64,000 nt of DNA, from contig OZ021727.1 in NCBI GenBank assembly GCA_963978545.1, positions 90,902,447-90,966,446 of the forward strand, written 5' to 3'. The number at the start of each line of letters is the position of its first letter. The stretch's first letter is position 1. Below the pieces are notes generated by a model. That model saw only the letters and a list, made by a program, of their open reading frames with translations. It was not told where the DNA came from and ran no database searches. Below are positions 62,071 through 64,000 of the stretch, one piece after another. Source of the DNA: Linyphia triangularis. Its lineage: Eukaryota > Arthropoda > Arachnida > Araneae > Linyphiidae. Both the position numbers and the translations under genes were made by a program.

Positions 62071-62935
62071 CCCTGCTTTTACTAATTAAGACGGTTTGTG
62101 GTTAAACGATTTTTTAAGCTCAAATTGATCAACTTTAGTAAAATTAGGTTCAATCAGAGATGCACAGTGGTTTTTCAAAGTGATGCTAGTGCTGTATACT
62201 AGTCGCATTGTCTAAAATTCATCAACACACGAACATTAAGTTTCATGGAAGACTAGTATAAAGGAACCGAACCGTTAATGCGCTTCACCATTTCTAGATT
62301 TTTGTCGCAGCCAGTCTGCTTTGAAGCTTCATGGTCATCCAACAATTACAGCTCTCCTTTTCAATCTTTGAAACCATTCGGACACGGTTTTAAGGATTCA
62401 GTTTAGCACACAAAACTATATTTATCATAAGAAATAGTTTTAGTCCGATCAATTATGAAAAACTTTCACTATGCAAAACCACTTTGTTGGACAAATTATT
62501 TAATGACAATAACAATAACTGCATGTAAATGTATATAACGGTAAATGGAGCGTTGGCCGTCATAAGAAGCAAATCGTGTCCGAGTTAAACAAAAGTTTAT
62601 TGCCAAAGGTGAGAGACGAGGAAGGCAGTGGCGACTTTTGGCTATAGCAAAGAGTTACATTGTTCCTAAAGGTGTGGTCGAACAGAAGTATAGGGATTTT
62701 ATAGATTGTAAAAAAATAACTGGTTTAATCCGGTCCTGGCGAGATTCGATGACATTTAAGGCACCTCTCCCAAAGTCTGGAAAATACAAGAGAATATGAA
62801 AGCCAAAATTGAAAGTTTCAATGGGAATACATTACATGTATAAATATTAATGACACCTGGAAAGTAATGTCGTTTTCTACTTTAAATTGAAACAGATAAA
62901 TGTTTACCAATTTTTTTAATTTTTAAACAATAATG
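62071..62935. other. Intergenic, unannotated
   Basis: Moderate-GC sequence at 62540-62780 with no recognised protein. May be the untranslated 3' part of the mariner remnant near 62820-62935. Confidence 0.45.
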
Positions 62936-63172
62936 GAATTACCTTCGTTTTCAGCAACCTTTTGCCATCTAGTGTGCAAATTTTTAATTCGGATCGGTAA
63001 AAATCAATTGAATTTGAGCAAAGTATCTGGAGATGATATTTTGGACATGATACAAATTTTAAAATTGTTCGCCACTTAGAAAATGTTGTTGCGATCGGAA
63101 TAAATGGAAATCCGATAGCCCAATATCGGGAAAGTATGGTCGGAGAGGTCATACCTCCCATCCCAATTCATT
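62936..63172 (-). pseudogene. mariner transposase remnant (C-terminal part)
   Basis: On the minus strand one frame gives PLRPYFPDIGLSDFHLFRSQ and QHFLSGEQF, the mariner region containing the third catalytic Asp (usual SPDLAPSDYHLF), and after a frameshift LHTRWQKVAENEGNSIIV and stop, the usual C-terminal end (RWQKVxxNxG). In-frame stops (before PLRP and after GEQF) show it is dead. It is cut at its 5' side close to MITE-A copy 4 (TA at 63183). Confidence 0.85.
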
Positions 63173-63184
63173 AATTCTTTTTTA

Positions 63185-63920
63185 AGGTATACATATACGT
63201 TGGGAATCCGCAAAAATTGACCCGAATTGGCATTTTTGTTTTTTCATTCTAAAATTTTCTCCAATTCATTATCTTTAAAATGATACCAATAACTTTCTTA
63301 TAGTTAAAATACTTTTTTAATTATAAGCGATTTCGTAAAGGTCGACGTTTAAAACATATTGGAAAAAAGAAAATGTCGAAAACTTTGAACTGAATTTCTG
63401 GAGAACTGCTTTTCATTGTTGAGTGAATGTACTCCAACGGTGATATCTTAAGAGTTAATTAACTGATTTTTAAAATTTAAACTGGATAATTTAGATAACA
63501 TTTCAGAGCATGGGCTCTACCTGTTTACAAAAATTTTGGTAAAAAATAGATTTTTTTATGTATTTTAGAATATTTTTATTTTTGGAAATTTTTTATTTTT
63601 TCTAGTATTTTTCATGTTAAATGTTAAAATTTAAAAAATATTTAAGTTATGCATTATATTTTGCTTGGGCCCGTGTATCAATACCTTGTCTTTAATTTCC
63701 AGTAAAAAATTTGTTTCGAAATCTATTAGGTATTATTTTATTATCGTTGCAATTATGACTTAATTAATGAATTAAATTTCAATTAATTAAATAAATATTT
63801 TATTTTTTTACTTTTTGTTACTGCATATACATTACATTTCTCGCTCTTGTAATTCTCACAAAAATTTTACACGCTGGCATAAGAAACAAAAAAAAAATTG
63901 TCCAACGTATATGTATACCT
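63185..63920 (-). mobile_element. MITE-A copy 4
   Basis: 736 bp, TA at 63183-63184 and 63921-63922, ends AGGTATACATATAC and GTATATGTATACCT. Inverted relative to copy 3, with high similarity along the whole length. Confidence 0.9.
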
Positions 63921-64000
63921 TAGTGGTTCTTCTTGGCGGTCTTACATTATCATATTACTGAATAACACCATTTCTGTTGACAATCGCTGGGCACTTTTCA

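Overview
The window is AT-rich eukaryotic nuclear DNA, most likely from an arthropod (an arachnid or insect with a large, repeat-laden genome; the exact group cannot be read from the sequence). The reasons are GT-AG introns of up to 27 kb, tRNA-derived SINEs, Tc1/mariner, hAT-like and piggyBac-like elements, solo LTRs, a LINE 3' end and several long satellite arrays. There is no sign of bacterial gene organisation.

Only one host gene is visible. Six exons on the + strand (15707-16004, 17519-17692, 44768-45005, 46164-46360, 50365-50654, 57000-57263) have matching splice phases and join into 1461 nt (486 codons plus stop) with no break. They encode most of a PH domain, a linker, an IRS-type PTB domain and a short Ser/Pro-rich tail with two YxxP tyrosines. 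This is the layout of a Dok-family docking protein, an adaptor that sits at the membrane and recruits SH2 proteins to activated tyrosine kinases. The N-terminal exon(s), with the start codon and first PH strands, were not found and probably lie left of the window. The predicted C-terminus is basic and ends Cys-Val-Val-Val, a CAAX-like prenylation signal that would be unusual for this family.

Everything else is repeat or anonymous intron. Left of the gene: a 249-bp satellite (1-2410), a 24-bp minisatellite (about 2989-3546), a roughly 98-bp array (4456-7035), TA-flanked MITEs, and a 144-bp satellite of exactly 30 units (11306-15625) that ends 81 bp before the first visible exon. Intron 2 (17693-44767) holds a Tc1 remnant, five LTR copies, a 1.7-kb (CTTA)n tract attached to a LINE 3' end, a 147-bp array of about 33 units (30957-35810), a second Tc1 remnant and a large AT palindrome. 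Later introns hold foldback elements, SINEs, a piggyBac-like MITE and another LTR. Right of the gene: an 89-bp array, a hAT-like element with a perfect 8-bp target duplication and a mariner remnant.

The most interesting structural observation is that two of the arrays come from one dispersed element, called 'element X' here. It has copies at 9467-10200 (nearly simple), 30570-35910 and, inverted, 4456-7480. One copy has tandemised its inner 147-bp segment; another has tandemised its terminal roughly 98-bp segment. Three unrelated arrays also show 144-147 bp periods.
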